DNA of 64,000 bases. Source: Burkholderia sp. HI2500. GTDB lineage: Bacteria > Pseudomonadota > Gammaproteobacteria > Burkholderiales > Burkholderiaceae. Positions 52,335-63,104 of the stretch are shown piece by piece. The stretch is from positions 124,001-188,000 of the forward strand of contig NZ_NKFL01000005.1 of assembly GCF_002223055.1 (NCBI RefSeq), given 5' to 3'. The position numbers and the translations under genes are program-made. A model generated the notes under the pieces. It saw nothing but the letters and a program-made list of their open reading frames with translations. It was not told the origin of the DNA and did not search any database. Each line of letters starts with the position of its first letter. Position 1 is the stretch's first letter.

Positions 52335-52389
52335 GGCTCGAAGTTTACCGCGCGAGGGCGGAGTCGAAGAACGAAACAAAGGGACGAAA

Positions 52390-52437
52390 GGGTTACTGCG
52401 GGTTACCGCGCAAGGGAACTGTAATGCGCGGTAACCC
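52390..52437. promoter_or_regulatory. Probable response-regulator boxes in the divergent promoter
   Basis: GGGTTACTGC (52390-52399) and GGGTTACCGC (52400-52409) are adjacent 10-bp direct repeats; the exact inverted form GCGGTAACCC lies at 52428-52437. Tandem 10-bp repeats are the usual target of OmpR-family dimers. They lie between the two-component operon and the Spy-like gene. Confidence 0.75.
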
Positions 52438-52558
52438 GGCCACCGCCCCACGTAACACCGGCCGCAGCCTGCATCGCTAACCTGCGTCTTACCGGATGCG
52501 GCGCCCGGTTTTCCCGGACCCGCATCGCCGGACCCTTTGGATACAAGGAGTTTCTGAA

Positions 52559-53110
52559 ATGTATAAGAAGACTTCCCGCGTGGCCATCGCGGCCGCCACC
52601 GTGCTCGCTCTCGCATTCGGCACCGCGCATGCCGCGCAGCCCAACGACATGCCGCCTCCGGGCGGCCCCGGCATGCACCAGATGCACGGCGGGCACGAAG
52701 GCGGCCCGTTCGGCGCGATCATGAAACTGCACGACCAGCTGAAGCTCAACGCGTCGCAGGAACAGCAATGGCAGGCGGCCGTCAACACGATGAAGCAGAA
52801 CCGTGACGCGATGCGCAAGAGCCACGAGCAGATGCGCGACCAGTTCAAGGCGCAGCAGAACCAGCCGATCCTCGACCTGAGCGCGATGCACTCGGCACGC
52901 CAGCAGGCCGAGGCGCAGAACGCGCAACTGCGCGAGCAGACGTCCGCCGCATGGCTCACGTTCTACAACGGGCTGAACGACCAGCAGAAGACGATGGTCA
53001 GCACGGCGCTCAAGCAGCAGTTCGCGAAGATGGAACAGCGCCACGAGAAGATGAAGGAGCGCTGGGAGCAGCATCGCGCGGCCAAGGCCGCGTCGGCGCC
53101 GGCGCAGTAA
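52559..53110 (+). CDS. Spy/CpxP-like periplasmic protein
   Basis: A 183-residue secreted, helical, Met/Gln/His-rich protein. The signal peptide (ends GTAHA-AQ) is followed by a Met/His/Gly-rich segment (PPPGGPGMHQMHGGHEGGPF) and helices with LTXXQ-like pattern (LKLNASQEQQWQAAVNTMK). This is the layout of Spy/CpxP periplasmic chaperones. The Met/His-rich segment could bind copper or another metal. It is divergent from the two-component system with regulator boxes between, so it is the likely main target. A strong terminator follows. Confidence 0.88.
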   Translation: MYKKTSRVAIAAATVLALAFGTAHAAQPNDMPPPGGPGMHQMHGGHEGGPFGAIMKLHDQLKLNASQEQQWQAAVNTMKQNRDAMRKSHEQMRDQFKAQQNQPILDLSAMHSARQQAEAQNAQLREQTSAAWLTFYNGLNDQQKTMVSTALKQQFAKMEQRHEKMKERWEQHRAAKAASAPAQ

Positions 53111-53140
53111 GCCGGCGGGCCGCTCCGCGCAGCGGCATCG

Positions 53141-53177
53141 AAGGGGACGCGGGCACCGGCCCGCGTCCCCTTTTTTT
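53141..53177. terminator. Strong bidirectional terminator
   Basis: A 14-bp perfect stem (AAGGGGACGCGGGC at 53141-53154 with 53159-53172), a 4-nt loop and a run of seven T at 53171-53177, two of which close the stem. It lies between the convergent Spy-like and pirin genes. Confidence 0.93.
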
Positions 53178-53182
53178 GCGTT

Positions 53183-53878
53183 TCAGGCGACGTCGAACAG
53201 CAGCACCTCGGCCGTCTGGCCGCGCGCGAACGCTACCGCGTCCACGGCACCGATCCGCGCGCCGTCGCCCGCGGACAGCGCGTAGCCGTTCACCTCGACG
53301 TCGCCGCGCACCACGTGCACGTACGCGCGGCGCCCGGCCGGCACGTCGAACGCCGCCGCCTCGTCGCCGTCGATCAGCCCCGCGAAGATGCGGGCGTCCG
53401 CACCGATCGGCAGCGCACCGTCGCCACCGTCCGGCGCCGCGACGAGCCGCAGCCGGCCGCGTTTCTCGTCATCGGCAAAGCGCGTCTGCACGTAGCCGGG
53501 CCGGCCGCCTGCCCCGGCCGGCGCGAGCCAGATCCGCAGCAGGCGCAGCGGCTCGTCACGCGACGCGTTGGTTTCGCTCAGCATGACACCGCTGCCGGCG
53601 CTCATGCGCTGCACGCCGCCCGCACGGACGATCGCCCCGTTGCCGAGGCTGTCGCGATGCGCGAGCGCGCCGTCGAGCACGTAGGTGACGATTTCCGCGT
53701 CGCGGTACGGCCGCATCCCGTAGCCGCGGGTCGGCGCGATGCACTCCTCGTTCAGTTCGCGCAACGCGCCGAACGCCGGCGGCCCGCTCCGGCCGGACGC
53801 CCCAGGAAAGCTGTGAAGGAATTCGTGCCAGCCATGGCTGCGCTGGTCGCGATCGGCGGCGCGGCGGATCTGGAACAT
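53183..53878 (-). CDS. YhaK-like pirin family protein, metal ligands not conserved
   Basis: A 231-residue bicupin of the pirin superfamily. Conserved landmarks are GWHEFLHSF, DAEIVTYVLDGALAHRDSLGN and GVMLSETNASRDEPLRLLRIWL. The three metal-binding histidines of classical pirins (HPH and the H of HAE) are replaced by Arg, Tyr and Leu here (MRPYRD and MLSE), leaving only the Glu. E. coli YhaK, of the same length, also lacks them. Quercetinase-type activity should therefore not be assumed. ATG 53878 starts MFQIRRAADRDQRSHGW. Confidence 0.88.
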   Translation of the reverse strand: MFQIRRAADRDQRSHGWHEFLHSFPGASGRSGPPAFGALRELNEECIAPTRGYGMRPYRDAEIVTYVLDGALAHRDSLGNGAIVRAGGVQRMSAGSGVMLSETNASRDEPLRLLRIWLAPAGAGGRPGYVQTRFADDEKRGRLRLVAAPDGGDGALPIGADARIFAGLIDGDEAAAFDVPAGRRAYVHVVRGDVEVNGYALSAGDGARIGAVDAVAFARGQTAEVLLFDVA

Positions 53879-54247
53879 GGAACGGACACTCCGTGGGATG
53901 CAGGGTTCTGCCATGCCATCACTGTATGAGTGTGCCAATCGCGCCACAATCCGCCGCCTGCGCACCGCATCGTTGCACCTGCGGATGCAATCGATGCAAT
54001 GTCCATTGCGAATGCGGCGATTATCGCAACAGCCGGATCAATGCGTCGAAGAATCGATCGGTCGGCCCGGATTGCCGGTTTCCGGGTATCGCGTTCGGGT
54101 AAAATACCGGCCTTTTGGCGTTCGCCGTTCCGGCGGCCGCCATTGCCAGAGCGCCGATCGGCGATTTTTGGCCGTCTAGAATACGCCGCGGCGCCCGGTC
54201 CAACCGGCCGCGAGTGCTCCCGGAAAGTCAGCAACAGAAGGATGGAA
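53879..54247. other. 369-bp promoter region without a gene
   Basis: No coding frame is convincing. The sequence has a direct repeat GATGCAAT (53984-53991 and 53993-54000) and nearby TTGCA/TGCAA inverted elements, and -10-like TAAAAT and TAGAAT (54177-54182) hexamers before the transporter operon. Control of the amino acid importer from here is likely. Confidence 0.45.
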
Positions 54248-55030
54248 ATGAAGAAGGCCGCCCTGTGCGCCGCCCTCGCCCTCATGGCGGGCAGCGCCTT
54301 CGCGAAGGAGTGGAAGACCGTGCGGATCGGCGTCGACGCCAGCTACCCGCCGTTCGAGTCGACCGCGCCGAGCGGCGAGATCGTCGGTTTCGACGTCGAT
54401 CTCACCAAGGAAATCTGCAAGCGAATCAACGTGAAATGCGTGTGGGTGGCGCAGGATCTCGACGGGATCATCCCGGCGCTGAAGGCGAAGAAGTACGACG
54501 TCATCGTGTCGTCGCTGACCGTCACGGACAAGCGCCGCGAACAGATCGACTTCTCCGACAAGGTCTATGACGCGCCGGCGCGGATGATCGCGAAGACCGG
54601 CTCGCCGCTGCTGCCGACGGTTGCATCGCTGAAGGGCAAGCGCGTGGGCGTCGAGCAGGGCTCGACGCAGGAAACCTACGCGAAGGCGTACTGGGAGCCG
54701 CAGGGCGTGACGATCATTCCTTACCAGAACCAGGACCAGGTCTATGCCGACCTCGGCTCGGGCCGTCTCGACGCGACGCTGCAGGACGAGCTGCAGGCCG
54801 ACTACGGCTTCCTGCGCACGCCGCGCGGCAAGGGCTTCGCGTTTGCCGGGCCGGAAGTGAAGGATCCGAAGACGATCGGCGACGGCACCGCGATCGGCCT
54901 GCGCAAGGAAGATACGGACCTGAAGCTCAAGATCAACCAGGCGCTGGCCGACATGCACAAGGACGGCACGTACGACCGGCTGTCGCACAAGTATTTCGCG
55001 TTCAGCGTCTATTCGGCTTCGGCCCGCTGA
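54248..55030 (+). CDS. Polar amino acid ABC transporter, periplasmic binding protein (LAO/His type)
   Basis: A 260-residue SBP_bac_3 protein. The signal peptide (MKKAALCAALALMAGSAFA) precedes a mature chain with VRIGVDASYPPFESTAPSGEIVGFDVDLTKEICKRI, the typical ligand-site strand, and LTVTDKRREQIDFSDKVYD. This subgroup binds lysine, arginine, ornithine or histidine. AAGG six bases upstream favours ATG 54248 over 54242. It is the first gene of a four-gene importer. Confidence 0.93.
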   Translation: MKKAALCAALALMAGSAFAKEWKTVRIGVDASYPPFESTAPSGEIVGFDVDLTKEICKRINVKCVWVAQDLDGIIPALKAKKYDVIVSSLTVTDKRREQIDFSDKVYDAPARMIAKTGSPLLPTVASLKGKRVGVEQGSTQETYAKAYWEPQGVTIIPYQNQDQVYADLGSGRLDATLQDELQADYGFLRTPRGKGFAFAGPEVKDPKTIGDGTAIGLRKEDTDLKLKINQALADMHKDGTYDRLSHKYFAFSVYSASAR

Positions 55031-55054
55031 GCAACGAAAAGAAGAGACGACGGA

Positions 55055-55072
55055 TGCGGGGGCGGCCCCGCA
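55055..55072 (+). other. Intercistronic hairpin after the binding-protein gene
   Basis: TGCGGGG-GCGG-CCCCGCA, a perfect 7-bp G/C stem 24 bp after the stop codon. Such hairpins after binding-protein genes often stabilise the upstream message and reduce read-through, which raises binding protein over permease. Confidence 0.6.
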
Positions 55073-55261
55073 CCCGGGCAGTACAGGCAGTCAACCACGC
55101 GCCGCCCGCCCCCTGCCCGCCGCTCGCGCGACGGGCGGGCCCGGCACCGATGCCGGGGCGGACGGTCATGATACGCACGGGGCGTTCCGCGCAGCTTGGG
55201 CGGAACGCGTCTTTGGCGGCGCACCGCGTGCGCCCTAAGGGACCACACCAGGGACCACTCA

Positions 55262-55951
55262 ATGTTTCTACAAGGTTACGGCCCGCTGATCCTCGCTGGC
55301 ACCTGGCAAACCGTCAAACTGGCGGTGCTTTCGCTTGCGCTGTCGTTCCTGCTGGGCCTGCTCGGCGCGGGCGCGAAGCTGTCGCGCAACCGCTTCACGA
55401 ACGGCGTCGGCACCGTCTACACGACGCTGATCCGCGGCGTGCCCGACCTCGTGCTGATGCTGCTGCTGTTCTACAGCCTGCAGATCTGGCTGAACATGGC
55501 GACCGACGCGCTCGGCTGGGACCAGATCGACATCGACCCGTTCCTCGCCGGCGTGCTCGTGCTCGGCTTCATCTACGGCGCGTATTTCACCGAGACGTTC
55601 CGCGGCGCGTTCCTGTCGGTGCCGCGCGGCCAGCTCGAGGCCGGCAGCGCGTACGGGATGACGAACTGGCAGGTGTTCACGCGGATCATGTTCCCGCAGA
55701 TGATGCGCTTCGCGCTGCCCGGCATCGGCAACAACTGGCAGGTGCTCGTGAAGTCGACCGCGCTCGTGTCGATCATCGGCCTCGCCGACGTCGTGAAGGC
55801 GTCGCAGGACGCCGGCAAGGGCACGCTGCGGTTCTTCTTCTTCACGCTGATCGCGGGTGCCGTCTACCTCGCGATCACGACGATCTCGAACTTCGTGCTG
55901 ATGTGGCTCGAAAAGCGCTACTCGACCGGCGTCCGCAAGGCTGACCTATGA
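55262..55951 (+). CDS. Amino acid ABC permease, HisQ-like
   Basis: A 229-residue inner-membrane permease with five or so helices. It starts [25 protein letters not shown] and has the EAA loop [29 protein letters not shown]. It is coupled to the next permease gene by a 4-bp overlap. Together they form the heterodimeric channel for the LAO/His-type binding protein. Confidence 0.93.
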   Translation: MFLQGYGPLILAGTWQTVKLAVLSLALSFLLGLLGAGAKLSRNRFTNGVGTVYTTLIRGVPDLVLMLLLFYSLQIWLNMATDALGWDQIDIDPFLAGVLVLGFIYGAYFTETFRGAFLSVPRGQLEAGSAYGMTNWQVFTRIMFPQMMRFALPGIGNNWQVLVKSTALVSIIGLADVVKASQDAGKGTLRFFFFTLIAGAVYLAITTISNFVLMWLEKRYSTGVRKADL

Positions 55952-56661
55952 TCGAACTCATCCAAGAATACTGGCGCAACTATCTCTACACCGACGGCTA
56001 TCGCATCACCGGTGTCGCGATCACGTTGTGGCTGCTGGTCGTGTCGATCGGCCTCGGCTTCTGCCTGTCGATACCGCTCGCGGTCGCGCGCGTGTCGAAG
56101 AAGAAGTGGCTGTCGGGCGCCGTGTGGCTCTACACGTACGTGTTCCGCGGCACGCCGCTCTACGTGCAGCTGCTGCTCTGCTACACGGGCCTTTACAGCC
56201 TGCAGGCCGTGCGCGGCACGCCGATGCTCGACGCGTTCTTCCGCGACGGGATGCACTGCACGCTGCTCGCGTTCACGCTGAACACCTGCGCGTACACCAC
56301 CGAGATCTTCGCGGGCGCGATCAAGGCGACGTCGTACGGCGAGATCGAAGCCGCGCGCGCGTACGGCATGTCGACGTTCACGATGTACCGCCGCGTGATC
56401 CTGCCGTCGGCGCTGCGCCGCGCGCTGCCGCTGTACAGCAACGAGGTGATCCTGATGCTGCACGCGACCACCGTTGCATTTACCGCGACCGTGCCGGACA
56501 TCCTGAAGATCGCCCGCGACGTCAACTCGGCGACCTACATGTCGTTCCATGCGTTCGGCATCGCCGCCCTGCTCTATCTCGTGATCTCGTTCACGCTCGT
56601 CTGGCTGTTCCGCCAGGCCGAGCGCCGCTGGCTCGCGTATCTGCGCCCGCAAGGCAAGTAA
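55948..56661 (+). CDS. Amino acid ABC permease, HisM-like
   Basis: A 237-residue permease with the family's [19 protein letters not shown] and the EAA loop [29 protein letters not shown]. It starts within the HisQ-like gene (ATGA) and is 17 bp before the ATPase gene. Confidence 0.93.
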   Translation: MIELIQEYWRNYLYTDGYRITGVAITLWLLVVSIGLGFCLSIPLAVARVSKKKWLSGAVWLYTYVFRGTPLYVQLLLCYTGLYSLQAVRGTPMLDAFFRDGMHCTLLAFTLNTCAYTTEIFAGAIKATSYGEIEAARAYGMSTFTMYRRVILPSALRRALPLYSNEVILMLHATTVAFTATVPDILKIARDVNSATYMSFHAFGIAALLYLVISFTLVWLFRQAERRWLAYLRPQGK

Positions 56662-56678
56662 GTTTTCGCAGGACTATG

Positions 56679-57458
56679 ATGAATTCCCAGACTCAAAAGC
56701 TTTTCGTCGACGATCTGCACAAGCGGTACGGCGACAACGAGGTGCTCAAGGGCGTCTCGCTGAAGGCGAACTCGGGCGACGTGATCAGCGTGATCGGCTC
56801 GTCCGGTTCCGGCAAGAGCACGATGCTCCGCTGCATCAACTTCCTCGAGCAGCCGAACGCGGGCCGCATCTTCGTCGACGGCGAGGAAGTGCGCACCGCG
56901 CTCGACAAGACCGGCGCGCTGCGCGCCGCCGATACGAAGCAGCTGCAGCGCGTACGCACCAAGCTGTCGATGGTGTTCCAGCACTTCAACCTCTGGTCGC
57001 ACATGAACGTGATCGAGAACGTGATGGAAGCGCCGGTGAACGTGCTCGGCATCCCGAAGAAGGAAGCTGAGGAGCGCGCACGCGAGTATCTCGAGAAAGT
57101 CGGCCTCGCGCCGCGCGTCGAGAAGCAGTATCCGTCGCACCTGTCGGGCGGCCAGCAGCAGCGCGTGGCGATTGCGCGCGCGCTGGCGATGCATCCGGAC
57201 GTGATGCTGTTCGACGAGCCGACTTCCGCGCTCGACCCGGAACTCGTCGGTGAAGTGCTGAAGGTGATGCAGAAGCTGGCCGAGGAAGGCCGCACGATGA
57301 TCGTCGTCACGCACGAGATGGGCTTTGCGCGCAACGTGTCGAACCACGTGATGTTCCTGCACCAGGGCCGCGTCGAGGAAGAAGGCGTGCCGTCCGAGGT
57401 GTTCGCGAACCCGAAGAGCGAACGCCTGCGCGGGTTCCTGTCGGGCAGCCTCAAGTAA
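56679..57458 (+). CDS. Amino acid ABC transporter ATPase, HisP-like
   Basis: A 259-residue ATPase (260 if the preceding ATG at 56676 is used; AGGA at 56670-56673 favours 56679). Walker A is GSSGSGKST, the signature LSGGQQQR and Walker [11 protein letters not shown], followed by the H-loop [11 protein letters not shown]. It has the Q-loop extension [17 protein letters not shown] and is the last gene of the importer. A hairpin terminator follows. Confidence 0.95.
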   Translation: MNSQTQKLFVDDLHKRYGDNEVLKGVSLKANSGDVISVIGSSGSGKSTMLRCINFLEQPNAGRIFVDGEEVRTALDKTGALRAADTKQLQRVRTKLSMVFQHFNLWSHMNVIENVMEAPVNVLGIPKKEAEERAREYLEKVGLAPRVEKQYPSHLSGGQQQRVAIARALAMHPDVMLFDEPTSALDPELVGEVLKVMQKLAEEGRTMIVVTHEMGFARNVSNHVMFLHQGRVEEEGVPSEVFANPKSERLRGFLSGSLK

Positions 57459-57481
57459 CATCGCACGCGTCGCGACGCGTG

Positions 57482-57520
57482 AACGGGCGCCCCGCGGTTC
57501 GCCGCGCGGCGCCCGTTTTG
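57482..57520 (+). terminator. Terminator of the amino acid importer operon
   Basis: AACGGGCGCC (57482-57491) pairs with GGCGCCCGTT (57508-57517), a perfect 10-bp stem with a G/C-rich 16-nt loop, then TT. Confidence 0.82.
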
Positions 57521-57533
57521 CATTGACGCGGCG

Positions 57534-58031
57534 TTAGGCGGCGTCGACCGGCGCGGCGTCGGCGAACGCGCGCAGTTCGTCGCCTGCGAGCCGGTAGCGC
57601 ACCCATTCGCTCTGCGGCGCCGCGCCGACGCTCTCGTAGAAGCGGATCGCCGGCTCGTTCCAGTCGAGCACGCTCCACTCGAAACGCCCGCAGCCCGACT
57701 CGACCGCGATCCGCGCGAGCGCCTTCAGGAGCCGCAGCCCGGCGCCCGCGCCGCGAAAGCGCGGCGACACGTACAGATCCTCGAGATACAGCCCCTGCCG
57801 GGCCAGCCACGTCGAATACGAGAAGAAATACACGGCGAAGCCGGCCGGCTCGCCGTCGACCTCGCACATCAGCGCGCGCGCCGGCGATCCCTCGCCGAAC
57901 AGGCTGCGCTCGAGCGACGCGGGCGTCGCGATCACTTCGTGTTCCGCCTTCTCGTAGATGGCCAGCTCGGTGATGAAACGCAGGATCTGCGGCACGTCGG
58001 CGACGGTGGCGGAACGGATGTCGATTTGCAC
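57534..58031 (-). CDS. GNAT-family N-acetyltransferase
   Basis: A 165-residue GNAT enzyme. The acetyl-CoA motif A reads YLEDLYVSPRFRGAGAGLRLLKALARIA; the C-terminal FEWSVLDWNEPAIRFYESVGA is typical of spermidine/spermine or thialysine acetyltransferases. A GGAGGAGGG site eight bases upstream selects GTG 58031 as start. The substrate is unassigned. Confidence 0.88.
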   Translation of the reverse strand: MQIDIRSATVADVPQILRFITELAIYEKAEHEVIATPASLERSLFGEGSPARALMCEVDGEPAGFAVYFFSYSTWLARQGLYLEDLYVSPRFRGAGAGLRLLKALARIAVESGCGRFEWSVLDWNEPAIRFYESVGAAPQSEWVRYRLAGDELRAFADAAPVDAA

Positions 58032-58156
58032 GGGTTGAGCCCTCCTCCGGCCCTGGCTTGTAACGGGAAACGATGCCGCGCTGGCACCCATCAGAGCGTC
58101 ATGCTACGTTCATGCTGCTCCTGCAGGAAGTGCAGTTTCTTCATCCGGACCTGAAC

Positions 58157-59083
58157 ATGATGCATCCCGATCTGCGCCGCCTCGACCTGAACCTGCTGCT
58201 CGTGTTCGATGCGCTGTATCGCCACCGGTCCGTCGCCGCGGCCGCGCACGAGCTCGCGTTGAGCCCGTCCGCGTTGAGCCACGCGCTCGCGCGGCTGCGC
58301 GACGCGATCGGCGACGCGCTGTTCGTGCGCCTCGGCAACGAGATGCAGCCGACCGTGCGCGCCGACGACATCGCCGCCTGGGCCGGCGACGCGCTCGACA
58401 CGATGTCGAAGGGGCTCGCCCGCGCACGCCGCTTCGATCCTGCGCAAAGCGACCGCACGTTCGTGTTCGCGGCGACCGACTACACGGCATTCGCCGTGCT
58501 GCCGGCGTTCCTCGCCCGCATCCAGCATGTCGCGCCGCAATTGCGGATCCGCGTCGTGCACTCCGACCGAAAGATCTCCGTCGACGAACTCGCGGCCGGC
58601 CGTATCGATTTCGCGCTCGGCTACCACGAGGAATCGGCGGCCGACGCGCCGGGCATCGAGGATTTCGACTGGTTCTCCGACGACTACGTCGTGATTGCAA
58701 GCGCCACGCATCCGGAGATTCGCCGGCGCCTGACGCTCGACCAGTACCTGGCCGCACGCCACGTGGTCGTCACGCCGTGGAACGAGTCGCGTGGCGTCGT
58801 CGACCATGTGCTCGACCGGCTCGGCCTCGCGCGGCAGGTCGCCGTGCAGTTGCCGACGGTGCTGGCCGCGCCGTTCGTGATCGCGGAATCCGCACTGCTG
58901 ATGACGGTGCCGAACCGCGCCGCGCAGGCGTTGCGGCACGCGGCGCCGATCCGCCTCTTTCCGGCGCCGTTCGAGATTCCGCGCTACACCGTGAAGGTCT
59001 ACTCGCACGCGAAGCATGCGCGCACCGATGCGCATCGCTGGATTCGCGCGCAGTTGCTCGACGCAAGGCCCGCCGCTGCCTGA
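58157..59083 (+). CDS. LysR-family regulator
   Basis: A 308-residue LysR protein of the NodD/SyrM-like branch (DLRRLDLNLLLVFDALYRHRSVAAAAHELALSPSALSHALARLR). The effector domain has normal length. The start is uncertain: 58157 and 58160 give the family N-terminus MHPDLRRLDLNLL, while 58112 would add 15 residues; none has a good ribosome-binding site. It is divergent from the GNAT gene. Confidence 0.88.
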   Translation: MMHPDLRRLDLNLLLVFDALYRHRSVAAAAHELALSPSALSHALARLRDAIGDALFVRLGNEMQPTVRADDIAAWAGDALDTMSKGLARARRFDPAQSDRTFVFAATDYTAFAVLPAFLARIQHVAPQLRIRVVHSDRKISVDELAAGRIDFALGYHEESAADAPGIEDFDWFSDDYVVIASATHPEIRRRLTLDQYLAARHVVVTPWNESRGVVDHVLDRLGLARQVAVQLPTVLAAPFVIAESALLMTVPNRAAQALRHAAPIRLFPAPFEIPRYTVKVYSHAKHARTDAHRWIRAQLLDARPAAA

Positions 59084-59648
59084 CCGACACAGGTTGGTAC
59101 CTCGCGCCGGGCGTTGACGGACAAGCGTTTCACGCACCCGCCGGCCCTCTCCGGCAGCCATCCATTCATTACGAAATACTTACCAATTTCTCGCGTCCGA
59201 CGCTTACGCCCGCGCCCTCGCAGCGTCAATAGTGGCAATCCTTGACCCCTGTTTGCAAAACTCGTGTCTCCCTTGCGGGACAAGGGTTTTCCGTTAATTG
59301 CAAACCCTTGGCGCCCCTGTTGCCCACCGTGTTGCATGGCAATTTGGCGACACGTGTTAGTCAAACAACGATTTCCATCGCCACAAAATTGTATTTTTGC
59401 TAAATTAGTAACCAAAGTAGCAAAACGAAGTTCGTGAAATGTAGTTTAGCTTCACGACACTACAAGGAGACCCCGCAGGCCGACCCGGCTGCGCGGGACC
59501 GCTCAACGGTTTTCCGTCCGCTTGCCCGCGTGCCGCGCTTACCGGCCCTGCACGAGGTCTCCCTGGTTATCCCGCTTTTGCCCGGCGCTCGCGCTCCGGG
59601 CATCTCGTGCAGTCTGGGTTGACTTTTTGACAGGGTATGGAGGAGATG
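59084..59648 (+). promoter_or_regulatory. Long upstream region and structured leader of the porin gene
   Basis: There is no gene in these 565 bp; a 62-codon open frame at 59434 is probably part of the leader. The part before 59430 is A+T-rich with weak promoter-like hexamers. CCCTT (59270-59274) can pair with AAGGG (59282-59286), while AAGGGTTT (59282-59289) can instead pair with AAACCCTT (59302-59309). Close to the start codon, CTGCACGAG (59548-59556) pairs with CTCGTGCAG (59604-59612) around an inner GCCCGG/CCGGGC hairpin (59580-59601). Confidence 0.6.
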
Positions 59649-60725
59649 ATGAAGAAAGCTTTGGTCGCGGCCGCGCTGATGGCTGCTGGGGTGGTGACGG
59701 CGCACGCGCAGAGCAGCGTCACGCTGTATGGCCGCCTGGATGCCGGCATCGAGTACATGAACGGCCTGCAAAACGGCCACCAAGTGCGCGCGGAAAGCGG
59801 CGACTGGGGCACGAGCCTCTGGGGCTTGAAGGGCACCGAGGACATCGGCGGCGGCAACAAGATCCTGTTCCACCTCGAAGGCGCGTTCAACACGATGACG
59901 GGCGGCTTCAGCGGCTCGATCTGGGATCGTTATGCGACGGTCGGCATCTCCAACGACCGCTACGGTACGCTGCTGTTGGGTCGCGAGCTCGCGATCGCCA
60001 ACGGCGTGTGGGACTTCGACCCGTTCGGCCAGTCGGCCTGGTCGACGGCCTCGCTGGTGCGCGGCCGCAACTGGAACAAGACCAGCAACAACGTGTCGTA
60101 CCAGTCGCCGTCGCTCTACGGCCTCGACTTCTACGGCCAGTTCTCTTTCTCGAACTCGACCAGCTTCAACGGCAACACCGATTCGACCAAGGATGGTCGC
60201 GCTGCCGGTGCCCAGATCACCTATACGAACTCGCTGTTCCAGTTGCGCGGCATCTACGACGAAACGCGCGACAGCAACGGCCGCTTCTCGGACGTGTTCA
60301 AATACTCGCGCGAATACTTCGCGGGCGTGAACGTATTCCTCGGCCAGTTCAAGGTGCAAGCGGCTTACCAGGCATCGCACGCAGACGGCAGCGGCGGCCC
60401 GGCCGTCAACAACGGCGTGACGGGTACCCAGCAAGTCTGGGGCGGCGTGACGTGGCAAGCGACGCCGGCAGCGGCGCTGATCGCGGCCGTGTACCACGTG
60501 AACGCGAACCACGGTGGCGGCAACGCGAACATCTACACGGTCGGCGGTTCGTACAACATCTCGAAGCGCACACTGTTCGACCTGCAGGTCGCAACGGTAC
60601 GCAACAGCAAGACCGCGAACTTCGGCCTGAACGCCAACGGCGCGGGTACCGACGTCTCTACCGGCAATCCGAAATTCGGCGGCAGCCAGACCGGCGTCTA
60701 CGCCGGTATCCAGCACCTGTTCTGA
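59649..60725 (+). CDS. Outer-membrane porin (Gram-negative type, OmpC-like)
   Basis: A 358-residue porin. The signal peptide (MKKALVAAALMAAGVVTAHA) is followed by QSSVTLYGRLDAGIEYMN, the first strand of the beta-proteobacterial porin_4 family. The chain alternates strand-like segments and ends in GVYAGIQHLF with the terminal phenylalanine needed for assembly. GGAGG five bases upstream picks ATG 59649. Compared with neighbours it has many highly preferred codons, which fits a major abundant porin. A strong terminator follows. Confidence 0.95.
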   Translation: MKKALVAAALMAAGVVTAHAQSSVTLYGRLDAGIEYMNGLQNGHQVRAESGDWGTSLWGLKGTEDIGGGNKILFHLEGAFNTMTGGFSGSIWDRYATVGISNDRYGTLLLGRELAIANGVWDFDPFGQSAWSTASLVRGRNWNKTSNNVSYQSPSLYGLDFYGQFSFSNSTSFNGNTDSTKDGRAAGAQITYTNSLFQLRGIYDETRDSNGRFSDVFKYSREYFAGVNVFLGQFKVQAAYQASHADGSGGPAVNNGVTGTQQVWGGVTWQATPAAALIAAVYHVNANHGGGNANIYTVGGSYNISKRTLFDLQVATVRNSKTANFGLNANGAGTDVSTGNPKFGGSQTGVYAGIQHLF

Positions 60726-60789
60726 TCAGGCGCCGTTCTCAAAGAATCGATTCAACGACGTTTTCCACGCTGCTGCGAGAGGCGCGTAT

Positions 60790-60826
60790 CGGTGCGGTAC
60801 CCAACCGGGTATCGCACCGTTTTTTA
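60790..60826 (+). terminator. Terminator of the porin gene
   Basis: A 13-bp stem with one G-T wobble (60790-60802 with 60807-60819), a 4-nt loop and seven T (60820-60826). Confidence 0.92.
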
Positions 60827-60865
60827 TTGGTGAGCCGACTTAGGGCCCGTCGACGAAGGCGAGGC

Positions 60866-62994
<2,129 letters not shown>

Positions 62995-63104
62995 GGCGGG
63001 ATCGGCGCAGCCCGGCGGCGCGCCCTGAACGGCTGACGAAATCGTCCCGGTGCAGGCCGCGCAGGCCCGCGCATCCGGCGACACAGAACGGTACGGATTC
63101 ACGC

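Noticed and set aside
59434..59622. 62-codon open frame in the porin leader
   Set aside because: It has no convincing ribosome-binding site, lies within predicted hairpins and lacks homology-like features; it is more likely untranslated leader.
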